Shown here piece by piece: positions 45,071 to 56,884 of a stretch of 64,000 nucleotides of DNA. The stretch is from Populus alba. Lineage: Eukaryota; Streptophyta; Magnoliopsida; Malpighiales; Salicaceae. Within the stretch, counting starts at the first letter, position 1. Each line of letters begins with the position of its first letter. Position numbers and translations under genes: made by a program. The stretch is from contig NC_133297.1 of assembly GCF_005239225.2 (NCBI RefSeq), positions 11,954,147 to 12,018,146 of the forward strand. Direction: 5' to 3'. The notes below the pieces were generated by a model, which worked only from the letters and a program-made list of their open reading frames with translations, searched no databases and was not told the origin of the DNA.

Positions 45071-45982
45071 ATGGCAGATGAGACGGGAATGACCAACGGT
45101 GTCGAAGAGAATCAGGCGGCTGCAGATAATTTCTATGATCTTGATCAAGGGGAAAATGAGACAAAGCTTAAGCAAAAGATTGCGTCTTTGGAGACCGAGA
45201 AGAAGTCACTAGCCGATGAGAACGAAGAAGTCAAATGTCAGGTCGAAAAACTGAAGGCCAACTTTGAATCGATGAAATCAGAGGAGTCAAGTCTGAAGCT
45301 GAGGGTTGCGGAGTTGGAGAGGGAAGTTGAGCAATCTGAGGAGACCCAGAGAGCGCTTGAATCAATAGCGGGGAGAGCTGCAGAGCTGGAAACAAATGTT
45401 TCTAGGCTTCAACATGACTTGATTTCGGCGATGAGTGAAGGAGATGAGGCGAATAAGGAGGTTGCTGAGTTGAAGAGGGAGGTGAGTGAGAAGGAAGTGA
45501 AAATTGAAGAGGTGAAGAAGGAGAAATCGGAGGCGGAGAAGAAAGTGAGGGAATTGGAGAGAAAAATTGGGGTTTTGGAGGTCAAGGAGATCGAGGAGAA
45601 GAGTAAGAAAGTGAGGCTTGAGGAGGATATGAGAGAAAAATTGAGTGAGAAAGATAAAGAGATTATTGACTGTAAAAAGAGAATTAAGGAGTTGGAGAGT
45701 CTAGTGGTGGAGAAGGAGAGGTTGGAGAAGAAGTTGAGGGAGTCGGAAGAGAAGGTGAAGGAAATGGAAGGGAAGATGATGGGATTACAAAAGGAGGCCA
45801 AAGAGGCGGAAAAAGTGATTGGTGGATTGAAGGAGAGGGCAAGGGAGGTTATTAATGGGATCGAGATTGATAGTAGGGAGAAGGGGTTTAAGGTGCAGTC
45901 ACCCGTGGTGGCCATAGGGTCAGTGAGTGCTGTTGTTGTTGCCGCTGCTGTGGTTTATGTTTGCTATTGGAGGCGGCGGTGA
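45071..45982 (+). CDS. PMD: Peroxisomal and mitochondrial division factor (PMD1/PMD2-like)
   Basis: An intronless 303-residue protein. Residues about 27-270 are almost wholly charged heptad coiled coil. Family-like stretches include ALESIAGRAAELETNVSRL, then VRELERKIGVLEVKEIEEKS. A hydrophobic segment at about 279-300 (from PVVAIGSVSAVVVAAAV to CYW) followed by RRR is a classic C-terminal tail anchor. Arabidopsis PMD1/PMD2 are tail-anchored coiled-coil proteins on the outer membranes of peroxisomes and mitochondria that promote their proliferation or division. The start ATG (GAGCAATGG) lies 9 bases after a plausible splice acceptor. A 168-codon open frame on the opposite strand is an artefact of codon composition. 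Confidence 0.88.
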   Translation: MADETGMTNGVEENQAAADNFYDLDQGENETKLKQKIASLETEKKSLADENEEVKCQVEKLKANFESMKSEESSLKLRVAELEREVEQSEETQRALESIAGRAAELETNVSRLQHDLISAMSEGDEANKEVAELKREVSEKEVKIEEVKKEKSEAEKKVRELERKIGVLEVKEIEEKSKKVRLEEDMREKLSEKDKEIIDCKKRIKELESLVVEKERLEKKLRESEEKVKEMEGKMMGLQKEAKEAEKVIGGLKERAREVINGIEIDSREKGFKVQSPVVAIGSVSAVVVAAAVVYVCYWRRR

Positions 45983-48337
45983 TTTGGAGGTTAGGGTCAT
46001 TGATCACTAAAAGAAATGTTTCAGTTTTGTTGGATGGATGTCTTTTTGCTTGGCTTTGTTTTTTTAGCCTTATCATGGATTTTGATTATATTAATATCTG
46101 GCATGTTTTGAAGTTCAAATGTTTGCTTTCAATTGTTGTTAAAAATGCTGAGTTATTTGATAAATTATAGAGGATTTACTAATTAAAAATGATGTCTAAT
46201 CGAAGATATTAGACATGATTGAGATTGCTCTTTAGTAATTGCTTGTTTACCCTTCAATTTTGAACTTAAGTAAGGTATACTGCAGACATGTAACATTCTC
46301 CATCTTTCGCATTTTTGCATGTTACTTTTTTTGTGCTATTGAATGGCCAATGTGATTGGAAGATCATGTTATCTGAGGCCTTTTTTTGTGATAAGTCTTG
46401 CACACTCTTGAACTTCTTGTATATTTTTTTAGTTTTTAAGAGTTCCTCTAGTGAACGGAAGCACACAAGTAAGTTCCATTGCTCGTTATAGTCTCTGAAG
46501 CAGTGACTTGGTTGTGTATTTTTGTTGCTTCCTTGTTTCTGGTAGCTTTTCCTGTTGCTTGAAAAACATTTGACAAATTGTCTTTAGTAAGATTCAACTC
46601 TGATTCCATGTACAATCATTGTATGATTGCTAGCGTCTGAATTCCCAACTTCTTGGAATGCCTGCATTTAGATTTATTATGATCTCCAGATTTGGAACAC
46701 CCGCATTTAGATTGACTATGATCTCCGGATTTGGAATGTTGTTTTTTTCTTGACCATGGTTGCTATTTGCTGTTTCTTTGTGTCAATTGTTTTTATTTTT
46801 TTTGAACCCTATGGGTTGTTGATTTTGCAAGGCATACACCCATGTGATTTTCAGTACTCTGCACGTCTCCCTGCTTCATAGCCATCCTTTTTGGTTGATG
46901 CCTTCTGATAATTAGGTCATATGATAATTCCGTAGAATTCCCACTAATCGAAAGTGACTCTTATCTTCTGGATGTGGCTTTTTTGTTATGTTCAGTGAGT
47001 GAGGAACCTTTCATTTCCTCTAGCGTGTTTCACTACAACACTGCTGTTCCATCATGGTTCCCACCAAGGAACTTACGAAAGTATGAAGTGTAGACCACTA
47101 AATGAATGGTGCATGGGTTATGAGTAGAAATTCACCTTCTTTTTGCCCGGTGAGCACAATGATGCTGGGCTTATGAGAAGTGTTGTTGAATCTTGCTCGT
47201 TCTCCTACACCTTACCGAGTAAGGACATCTTTGGTGTTGAAATTCACGCAACTATTCTGAATATTTGGCATCTCATGAGCTGGTTTGAATGCATTTAACG
47301 GATGGAAACTCCTGCATTGGCACGTTTTGCAGTTTTGCTTTGTGAAAAACTTGGCTCCGCATTGGCAATGGGATCATGTGTTGTTTCCCCCCGCCTATGT
47401 TGTGTTTTTCTGTTGGAAAAATTCTCTTTTTTTTCTTGTTTTGTCTACTTGGTCTTCAAAGTCATAGAATTTTCTCAATCGAACCTCCCTGTCTGCAATT
47501 AATATTGATTCCATCCAAATTGGACTCTTGTTCATAAGAAACAATGATGCAGTTTGCTGGAGATCATTTATTTTTTTGTTAAAATGCTGTGAAGAGTCAT
47601 ATGAAGGTTCATTGAAAACTCGGAAGCAGTTGGTGTTCTTAGAGTGGAGAGTGGTCAATTTTCTTTTTTAATGATTTTAGTGTTGATATTAAAAATAATG
47701 TTAAAAAATAAAAAAAATTATTTTGATTACATTGAAAAATAATTGCTATTGTAATTCTAAACACCCTAGGATTTTCAAAAATTATTCCTGCTATACTTCT
47801 TCAAAAACACCCTAATTCCAAAGGAATTTCATTTTGCTGATCATGAAATCTACAGCATTCACTGATTAATTAATTCTTCATAATATAGGTAACGAATGCG
47901 CTTACAAGCACCTGATAAAAAAAAAAAAGGAGGCAACCAGTTTTCGGAGAAGTACTGACTGAGCTGGAGCGGCACCGCTTTCTCTACAGGCAGCGGTGCT
48001 CCAACGGCTTTGTTTTCCTGCAGCTGGAAGTTTTGATTATTATTATTATTCCACCGCCCCGCCCCCCGAAATATCCTGGCTGGAAAGAAAAGCATTGAAT
48101 CTCTAATTAATCTTTTAATTGAATTTGGGCTGAAGTATTGGGCTACCTGATTACTAGTCCCATTCAATTTTTAAATCCTAAAGCTAACCACGGCAGGCTT
48201 CTCTAGCACGTTAAAATTAATATAGTTTTTTTAAAAAGTTCAATTACATCTCCCTAGTGTAAAATGATGCCTTTTCGATTATTTATTTGTGCAGGAGGAA
48301 AATATTTCAAGTTTACTGATTTCAATGAGGTCAGTTG

Positions 48338-48407
<70 letters not shown>

Positions 48408-50578
48408 TTCTGTAATCTGTTTAAATCAATTTTGTAATTTAGAGAATATTGTTCTTGCTGTTAAAATTGTTCATTTTTTAAATTTAGTTCTAAAAGAAAT
48501 TATAGAAAAAAATGTTGGATGGATCAAGTGATTGTTGAAGAGTTGTGGGAGCTCCCCTCAGAGTGTTTCGAATGTAAAGACAGTAAGAACAAACACTTCA
48601 TCAATAATTCAATTTACCTCTCCCGTCGAATAAATCATTGTTTATAAACACTCGAAAGTAAGAAAATTCTTGCCATCAAACTCAAAAGTACAAACCACTC
48701 GAGTGCAATCAGAAAACCTTAAAGAACAAGAAATATAATAAAATGACGACGACGCTAAACACACCACACAATTGCCAATGAGCTGGAGGCCAGCTGCCAA
48801 GTTTTCATCTATTCGCGACACAAGAAAGAAACCACTGCACAAATTATAAAATTTGTTGCCTTTTCTTGACAGAAGTTCTCTGATGATGTTCTTCATCTGC
48901 AACACAGAAGGAAAAGAATTTGTTGAGAATGAGCACTTCATGTCCAAGCATTGGATCACTTCCAAATACAAACTTCATGATTGGTGTTTGCTATGCATCA
49001 CATCAACGAGTAATTAATAGATAACTTTCCACTTAATTTAGGAAAATGAAAGTGTCATCGAACTACATGCCTATAATAAAGCAGCGTTTTTATAGTTATA
49101 TCAGGAGAATAACTTCATCAAGCTCGGAGATTCGCCGAAGGGAGTGAGGTTAAAACAAACCAGATGAGGTCACAAAGGTAAACAACAAAAAGCAGGTAGG
49201 TCCTGACTCTTGACAGGACAGAGTCTTGGCTAGGCTCTAATCAAGCCATCCAATTAACCAAAAGCCAATGGACTCAACAATTCCCAATAAACGACAATCA
49301 CACTATGATCCAAAGTCCAGACACACTGACAGCCCAACTTCTAGTGGAACAAAAGTTCTGGGATCACATAACTGACAGATTCAAACAAGATTCTAGCATT
49401 ATTTCTCCTGACATGGACCCTGAAATTCTTCTGTGCTAATAGGATCACAAGATAACTAACACAGCGCGTACAAAAAACTTGGTTATCATTTCCTGTCATG
49501 GGCCCTCAAGTTCTTTTGCGCGCAAACAAGTTCATATGATCCCCCTCTAATATTTTCTTTTCATGATACGGTTTCAGAAAATCCAAACATGCTAACATAA
49601 AGGAGCAGAATCCCCATGCACATGGCAAAGATTTTCCACAATCATCTGATCGATGCAGAGCGTCCTAAATGTAGCAGTAACAAAAGTTCTACACCAATCA
49701 AAGACATATACCTGACCAACAGGAAACTAATGTTCTTGAAGAGAGAAAAAATAATGCCACAGAAACACTTCGCTAGAGGGATTCTTTTGTTGCAGGAAAA
49801 TGTATTATTGGAACTTCAGTCTTTATCAGCATAAAATTAATAGAGTTTGTGAATTTTCCTGAAAAAGAGAATGCAAGATTCCACCTCATTTCAGTCCCTG
49901 CCCTCTATGGCTTAACCTTCTGTTACTTCAATTCAACTTCAGCCCCAACTATTTGATGTTGACCACAGGGACCTGCTTTTTTCACTCTGTATCCGGTTCC
50001 GTTTAAGGCCAATTTTCAAACTTAAAAGAAACCAGAATCTCTACCTTCTAAAGAAGGTGATATTGTATATAATACACTTCAGGCGATCGATTTAATTAAA
50101 GATCTTAAGGTCAATAAAAGCATAAAGCAATGACCAATACATCACTGATTATTGGACAAGTTTGTCCTGGTGTGATGAAATACACATATTAAGTGACAAC
50201 ATTTACCAATAAACGACTTCTAGGTTGAAAATCTCTGCCAGATGTTCAGCTTTAAGTGTCGAAGATAAACGTCTGTCTATCAATTCGCAAGCTTATAACA
50301 TAGGGAAATACGAACATTTTAGTAAATGCTAAGTGGTTTCAGTTCATACAAAATCCCGGATAATCAGAATAAGTTTCTGACTGAACTGCAAGCATCAAAG
50401 TTTTTAGCCGCGTGTCTAAATGCAAACAAGATAATTACTAGAAACCATTCACATTCCACTGTCAACATAATCAAACCCATACTAGACACAAAAGAAATGA
50501 TTTACTGACTTTTCAATTTACTAAAAGCGGAAAACCAATGAAGGGAGTTTTTTGCTCAAGGAGTGTGGTCACCTTAAT
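45983..50578. other. Spacer between the PMD-like and acidic-protein genes
   Basis: 45983-46200 is probably PMD 3' UTR. 46200-47650 has near-genic base composition but no recognised frame. A MITE-like AT segment lies at 47665-47770. A CT/TA compound microsatellite is listed separately. On the minus strand at 48642-48890 a splice acceptor-like TGTGTTGCAG precedes an open frame; it could be a 3' UTR exon of the acidic-protein gene, but nothing confirms it. Confidence 0.45.
48338..48406. repeat. (CT)n(TA)n compound microsatellite
   Basis: About 12 CT units run straight into about 22 TA units; likely highly polymorphic. Confidence 0.97.
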
Positions 50579-51509
50579 TTATATATCGGAGGGCCGCAGA
50601 GCTTCAAAGAGGCCACAGCAGCTCTTCCAAGATGGGCGCAGGCTACGCTGTCGAAGGGATATAATAGGCTGTGAAGAAATTCAAAACAGAACACGAGTAC
50701 CAGATATTGAAAAATACTAAAGATGAGGACGATTAATCAAACTTTCAACATTGAATCCCAATAAAGTTACTGACCGGAGTTCTTGTGGTTTCAGGAAAAG
50801 CATCACTGCTTCCAACTACAGTAGTAGATTCGACATTTTCCACAGTTTCCCTGTCAACATTAATCGACGATTCCCCAGTATTTTCCTCCAAAGCAGCCTG
50901 CTTCACTTCCTCGCTACCCGTTGACTCTGCATCGGTCAAAGCTGGAGGACCGGCATTGCTTTCTTCATAAGATTGCAGCACTTTCTCCTCAACCTTTTCA
51001 GACACTACTTCTGTTACAGCAGGAAACGACCCATCTGTTGCATTCAATACCACCTCAGGTAATTCCCCATCAGTCTGATCTGTGACAGCTGGAGGAATCA
51101 CATCATTCTCATTCAAAGACACGGAAACCTTCTCTTTGGTTTCTTTCACTTCTTCTTCAACCACATCAGAACTTTCCAATTTCTCCACTGATGCTTCAAT
51201 AGTTTCAGTCAATTTTTCCACCACAGATACAACAAACTCGGTTGATCCAAGAGCTGCATCAACCACCTCTTTCTCCACCATTTCTAGTATCCCTGCTTCC
51301 TCCACTTGAGCATTTTTCTCTTTAGCCTCTTCCTTTGAACCATTGCTGCCATCCAAACTCGAAAGACTCTCATCAAGACTTTCTTTCACTAGCTCAGAAG
51401 TACTATCAATAACAACTTCTCTCGCTAGCTTAGCCCCAGAACCGACAACCTCAACTTCCTCAATAACTTCCTGTCGTTCCTCAATCTTCCCATTTGAAGC
51501 CTCCTCCAT
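50579..51509 (-). CDS. Acidic plant protein of unknown function with a C-terminal CCGLF motif
   Basis: Two exons, 51509-50775 and 50668-50579, give 274 residues. I chose donor CCG|GTCAGT at 50775 because it keeps phase with the second exon; the neighbouring site GTC-A|GTAACT would shift frame and end the protein early. Residues 1-245 are Glu/Val/Ser-rich, low complexity, with two loose repeats around PPAVTD and PPALTD. The 29-residue second exon (contains LRPSWKSCCGLFEALRPSD) is basic and Cys/Trp-containing, very different from the rest. I remember similar SCCGLFE tails in other plant proteins without a known role. No signal peptide or membrane segment. Function is not assigned. Confidence 0.75.
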
Positions 51510-52780
51510 TTTGGTTTAAAACTAGTGATTTAACAGACAAAAAGAATGCGTCTCTTTCTTTTCCTCCTGTCGGAAGGACATGTACATTGAACACAATAGT
51601 TATGGATTTCAGTAAAGACCACAAATTGTTTATTTAAATGGGATTCCAGGTCAATAATTTCAACACAAAATAAGAACCGATGGAAACAAGTCAAACAATA
51701 TGATGGTTTCTAAAATATCAGTGAAAGAAAACAACAAATTAAGAAAAAGTTTAGACCACAGAAAAGGAAAACCTGAAATGATAGAAAAGGAGGATGAGTA
51801 CCTTGACGTAGAATGGTAGGAGGAGGAGGATGGGAAATGACAAATTTTAGACTCAAGAGTCTTTGACCGTTTGCTGTGTTTATGTAAGTAGTGGAAGAGG
51901 GAGAGAATAGAATGGTAGCTGGTTTTGCGTTGCGTTGATTGGAGAGCTAAGAACTGAAGCGGTTGACATCTGGCAACTTTTGGAAATTGGAAAGGCGGTT
52001 AGGTTTTTAAAGTAGCTCCGCTTGAGCTGCCAAGCCAAATTAAGGCCATGATTGAAGCTCTATTCAGCCGATTTTTTATTAAATTTATTTTTTGATTTTA
52101 AATTATTTTTATATATTAATATCAAAAATAAATTTTAATAAATAAAAAAAATATTATTTTAATATATTTTCATAAAAAATTCTTTAAAAAATAACTTCAA
52201 TAATAATTATACTTGAAGTAGAAGTAAAAGTTAACTGGGACAAATAGTTGTTAAATTGTATAAGCGTAATTTAAAATGTGTGTTTTTATGCAGTAATGTT
52301 TTTTTTTTTAAATTAATTTCTTCTAATGATTTTAGATAATTTTAATATATTAATATAACAAATAAACTTTTTTTAACCAAAAAAAAAACTGTAACCGCTA
52401 ATCAGTTAATTCCATTCAAAACTTGATGTGATTTGAGTTTAAAATTTTAAAAAATTAATCCATAAATTTGTCGGATGTTACAAAGGGACAGCTTTAACTC
52501 ACCCACTAATCTTGCCCAATCATTCGCTTTGCTTCCGTTTTAGGTAACTTCTTGTTTTTGTTTATTGAATTGGGCCAAAGCCCGAAAGCTATACCAAAAG
52601 GGTTTCGACGCAATCGACAGATTATGTAGGCCGGGCTTACATGTGATGCGTATTTACTCGGACCACCCTGACTAGGATTTCAAGACGAAGAAGAAAAACG
52701 ATGGCCTAATTCTCGGTTGAATTCTCGGAGAGTGTTTGATCTGAATTTTGTTCTCTCTTTTTTATAACCTCGAGGAGATG
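51510..52780. other. Promoter of the acidic-protein gene and AT-rich spacer
   Basis: Upstream sequence of the acidic-protein gene to about 52000, then an AT-rich MITE-family core at 52080-52200 (TTTTTATATATTAATATCAAAAATAAA type) and unassigned DNA. No further gene recognised. Confidence 0.5.
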
Positions 52781-53089
52781 TTAGAACCACAACGTTACCA
52801 GAAAGGGCGTATGGAAGTTTGAGCAAATAAACCCATCTTTCAATTTATTGAAACCATTATCAATAGATTTCCAAATGTAAGAAGAGGATTGAGGAGCATG
52901 GTATCTTAAGTCACTAGGGCCAAGGTGTTTCTGTTTCGAAACCGAGCTCCATAAACTACTAGAGCCCGAAATGACATGCCGACTTAATTTACCCAACAGA
53001 GCAATATTTTGATGTCTAGCCGTTCTAATGCCCAAGCCACCATGCTTCCTGCTTTCCGTCCCTCCTTTGTTTAGGAAGCTGTAATTCAA
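52781..53089 (-). pseudogene. LINE reverse-transcriptase C-terminal remnant
   Basis: The minus-strand frame contains RKHGGLGIRTARHQNIALLG and later SSSLWSSV and SSSYIWKSI. This is the hallmark order of plant LINE ORF2 after the reverse-transcriptase domain (KxGGLGIR...N.ALLGKL...W...SS.IWKSI). About 100 codons remain; the polymerase domain upstream and the zinc-knuckle domain downstream are missing. A dead fragment. Confidence 0.8.
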
Positions 53090-53798
53090 AATGGGTTGAT
53101 TTGTTTTTCATCAGGTGATGACTAATTTATATATCTATTTTTGGATCCATATGTTGCTGTAATTGCAAGCCAAAGAAATACACGGTTACAAGGGACGTCT
53201 TTGCTAACAATAGAGATTGACCAGTGCTTGATATGGTGGCCTGTAATTTATTTTGAATGTAGTAACTCATGTACTTGATGTGTGGGTATTAATTGAAGAT
53301 TATGTATCAAAAGATAATAAATATCTATTGTTCGGTGATCGTAAGTGAGTGAGAAAACACAAAACTGTCTTCTTAGAAGCACTTCCCAGCTCTTACAAAA
53401 TAACCTTTCCTTTCTAACATGGTACTGAAAAGATAGAGGATTGGCAGCCGGAATGGAGTTTCAGGGCATTTAAGATGAAATATGGCCTGTATTAGACCAT
53501 CTTTAATAACATGATTACGTCTGATGTACACTAAAGATTTCATCAAAATGCTCATTTGGGGATGTGTTGATCGAATGTTTGATTTTTATTGCCAAGGTAA
53601 TTGATGGGTTGTAAGGTTTGTAAAGAATGTAGAACAGAAAGTAACTTAACATGAATTAAGAAATTGAGTTATTTCACATTGCATTATTTATATTCTTTGA
53701 AAAAAATAGAGAATTTCATGTTCTAATCATTTAGGACAAGCTTGCTAAAAAATGAACCAATGGACGCTTAATGTCTAGTTTCTTCAAAGGCATCTTGA
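53090..53798. other. Unassigned spacer and XTH gene A 3' flank
   Basis: No further LINE or gene sequence was recognised. The last part is likely the 3' UTR of the XTH gene on the minus strand. Confidence 0.4.
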
Positions 53799-54849
53799 TC
53801 ACTTGCATTCAGGTGGGAGACCCTGAGGGAACCGTTTCAAGTCAGTGCAGTAGTTGTAAATCATGTACCTTTGTTGCACCCATCGAAGTCTGTTGCGCCC
53901 CTGGGCATCAAGTGCTTGAACTTGCCACGCATTGTCTTGCACAGAACTGGGGGAGGTAGGGGTACAAGGTGATCCAGGTGACCAAATACAAGCATTGGCT
54001 TTGAAATTTCTGTAAGAAGCAGTGAAAGGAGCTTGTGTCCAATCAGTCTTTACAAGCCCCCCTCTTGTTGCCCAGTCATCAGCATTCCAAAGACTCGAAT
54101 ATATCCTCATGGCTTGCTTGTTCGGGAATGGCACACCAATTGATTCCAGGTTTTGGAACACTCTTATTGGGACGTTGTCCACTAAGAAACTGCAATGAAA
54201 ACGCAACAAATTGCAAATTAGCATTAGGAATTCGGGACCTCTATGGTGATACAGGAGTATTAAAGTTGAGAGCATTTTTTACTTACATAATGAGTTGTTT
54301 GTTCCACACAATGGAGTAGGTGTGAAAAGCCTTAGTGGGATCAAACCAGAGATAGAATTGTTGTTCTCTGTTGCCTTTCCCCTGGGAGAACACATTGGTA
54401 TGGAGAACATATGGCTCTCCAGTTGCATTGCCCAAAAACTCAAAGTCAATCTCATCGTGGGTCGGCCCTTGAGAAGATAGCTGCACAAGTAAGAAAAATA
54501 CGAGAAACCTCAAATTCATGAGTCAGAGAAGAAATTCAATTGGAGGATAAGGACCGAGACTTACATAGTATGTAGTGACAGTACCAGCCGAGTTGCCTGC
54601 TATTAGCTTGATTTGCATGTCGATTCGGCCAAATAAGTACTCATTCTTGGATTGGAAGCCAGAACCAGAAGCAGTGTCAAGAGATAGTGTGAGAAGTTGG
54701 CCACCGTTTAGTATCTTAGCACGTTGATCGCCCCAGGTGATGTCAAGATCTTGGAAGAAATTGCCACATTCTGAGGATCCTATTAGATAACCAAGCAACG
54801 AAACTAACAGAAGCATTGAGGAAAGCTTACTGGGACAAGAGAACGACAT
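53799..54849 (-). CDS. XTH: Xyloglucan endotransglucosylase/hydrolase (XTH), tandem copy A
   Basis: Three exons (54849-54565, 54480-54287, 54189-53799) with GT-AG borders give 289 aa. A signal peptide covers about residues 1-28. The GH16 catalytic motif [10 protein letters not shown] lies at 103-112, with nucleophile Glu105 and acid/base Glu109, followed by the usual N-glycosylation site Asn113-Ala-Thr. The C-terminal XTH extension carries paired cysteines (ACIW, SPCTP, NYCTD, PPEC). The enzyme is secreted to the cell wall and cuts and religates xyloglucan during wall loosening and growth. Overall it resembles the XTH22-25 (TCH4-like) group. The normal terminus ECK is followed by TGA. Confidence 0.95.
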
Positions 54850-54942
54850 CTTTGCTTTTCCAAGATAGGGAGATGTGCAGTAAGGATGAGGAGAGAGCTA
54901 GAATTGTGTTCTATGATGTTAGAAGCACTGCAGCTTGGTTCC

Positions 54943-54950
54943 TTTATATA
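54943..54950 (-). promoter_or_regulatory. TATA box of XTH copy A
   Basis: TATATAAA on the minus strand (CCTATATAAAGG), about 95 bases upstream of the start codon. The equivalent position in copy B also has TATATAA, supporting function. Confidence 0.75.
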
Positions 54951-56411
54951 GGTCCTTTTGAGGCAATAACCTGTCCTGGTTGATATAAAAATTCCACAGA
55001 GAGAGCTGACATATTTGGATTCTTTTTTGCAGGTGACAGGCTTGCAAATTAATGAGAGGGAGAGAGGAGCAAACCCAGGAAGGCAGAAAATCGCGTGTGC
55101 CTTTTGTTTCAGTGAAACATTTGAAATAGGAGAAAGCTTGTCTTGAACTGATGGAAGCCAAAACCATGCAAGTTGACCATATAAAGTAACTAAATCCCAG
55201 CTGTGTGACTAAATGATGGTCAGTTGACAACTTCAGATAGAGCCTGGCTGCTTGCTCAGAGCGTCGACTTTACAGTTTACAACCGGAGACAGTAGGCGCT
55301 GGGTGGTTTTCCTAATCTATATATGCGCAATACGAACGGTGGAAGAGTCTTCCCGTTTTTGACCTGCCTTGGTTTCACTTGGTTCTCGTGGGTCTTTGCC
55401 CAATATTTAGAAACATATATTTTATAATTGCCCAGAAGATTCCTGATGTCGCTTTGATCTAACAAGATTTATAGATATATTTCTTTAATATTTAATAGAA
55501 AGCTTACAATGGATTTCAAGAATAGTCATGGCCCATATCAAATGCACTTTGAGCTCGAGAGGAGCACTCGAGCCCAGGTTTTGGGCACGTGCCCGGCACC
55601 CTGCGGGCTCGAGCATGAGCCGGGCCCCTATAGGCTTGTCTTGATTTTAAACCCAATAATATGACCTTAAAGTTCATGGGCCCAGTAAGTGTTTCAAGCC
55701 CAATTATTTTTTCGCTCATTAATACACCTGTAATTTTTTTTTCTCATTAATGTTATCACTATAAAAAAATTTAATATTTTACATTAAAAAAAACATCAAT
55801 ATTAAACATAAAAATATTTTTATTCTTATAATTTTAATTTTTTCTAATATATTTATTAAGATTTTTGAATTTATTATATGAGGGGCCTCAAATTCTTCAA
55901 AAGAAGATTTTTTTGTAGGTATTCAGAGGTATTTATCAAAAGACATTTCCCTTTATTTTAAAGAAAATAGCTATTTAAAGTAATATTTAATTAACTTATA
56001 ATTCAATAAAAGAACTTTATTCTTGAATATATTTGATTTTGTATCATCAAACATGCTTAACTTTAATTCCATGTCATCGAGTCTTATCTTAGCACCACGA
56101 GGTTGCCTGCTCAATCAATTTTTAATCAAATAGTTATGGTGGAAAAAATTAAAATTAAGTGGCAGGGAAACACTGCAAAGCTAAGGAGTAATATAATAAT
56201 ACCGTATTTTTCTTTGTCATATTTTGTGAGAAAATAAAAATTGCTCTTTGTTCTGGAACGAATATGATTATGGAAGAGAAATTTTATTTTTAACATATAC
56301 ATGCACATAAAAATATGCCCGAGTCCTCGTATTTTATTGAAACGAATTAATTAGTTCTTGTGGCGTCAAAGTTAATTAAATAGTTCTTTTCTTGTTCTTG
56401 ACCATCCTTAA

Positions 56412-56454
<43 letters not shown>

Positions 56455-56884
56455 CTTTCTTAAAATAACAAATAAACACGTATTGTGAGTTCTATTCAAA
56501 AGGTGGAACTCTGAAAATTTCAATTTTATTTTTTCGGTAAAAACTTTTGGATTATAATTTTTTTCAAGTTAATCATCCATTACTATCAATCATACCGTAA
56601 ATGTAAAGTTAATCTATAACGGGTTGCACCGTAAACTTCAAGTTGGATGCTTGAGAAAATTTCTTCATGCACATTGTAAAAGATGGAGGACGAGTTGCAA
56701 TGACCGTAACGGAAGTAGAGAATAATTAAAAAATTGAAATCGATTCATTTGGTGTTACATTTTATTTGTAAAAAGAATAAAGAATTAAAACTGATTTATT
56801 TCACATTACATTCACATATTTTTATTTGCATAAAGAATAAAGAACTTTCATGATACGTGACAAACTCATTAACGTGTAGCTTCT
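54951..56884. other. Spacer between the two XTH genes
   Basis: 54951-55300 is the copy A promoter region. 55500-55700 is a GC-rich patch with repeated CTCGAG and GGGCCC motifs. 55740-56880 is AT-rich, with an (AT)n run at 56417-56450. The last part is the 3' flank of XTH copy B. No gene recognised. Confidence 0.5.
55583..55594. repeat. GC-rich palindrome GGGCACGTGCCC
   Basis: A perfect 12-base palindrome with a central G-box core, inside a GC-rich patch with nearby CTCGAG sites (55555, 55567, 55609). The patch resembles a dispersed repeat; regulatory use is unproven. Confidence 0.5.

Noticed and set aside
45409..45915. 168-codon open frame on the minus strand opposite the PMD-like gene
   Set aside because: It lies wholly antisense to the coiled-coil frame; the Ser/Phe-rich composition is what Lys/Glu codons give in reverse.
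47940..48000. Short GCGGCACCGC / GCGGTGC inverted repeat as a terminator or miRNA hairpin
   Set aside because: Only about 6 paired bases with a long loop; too weak to support a function.
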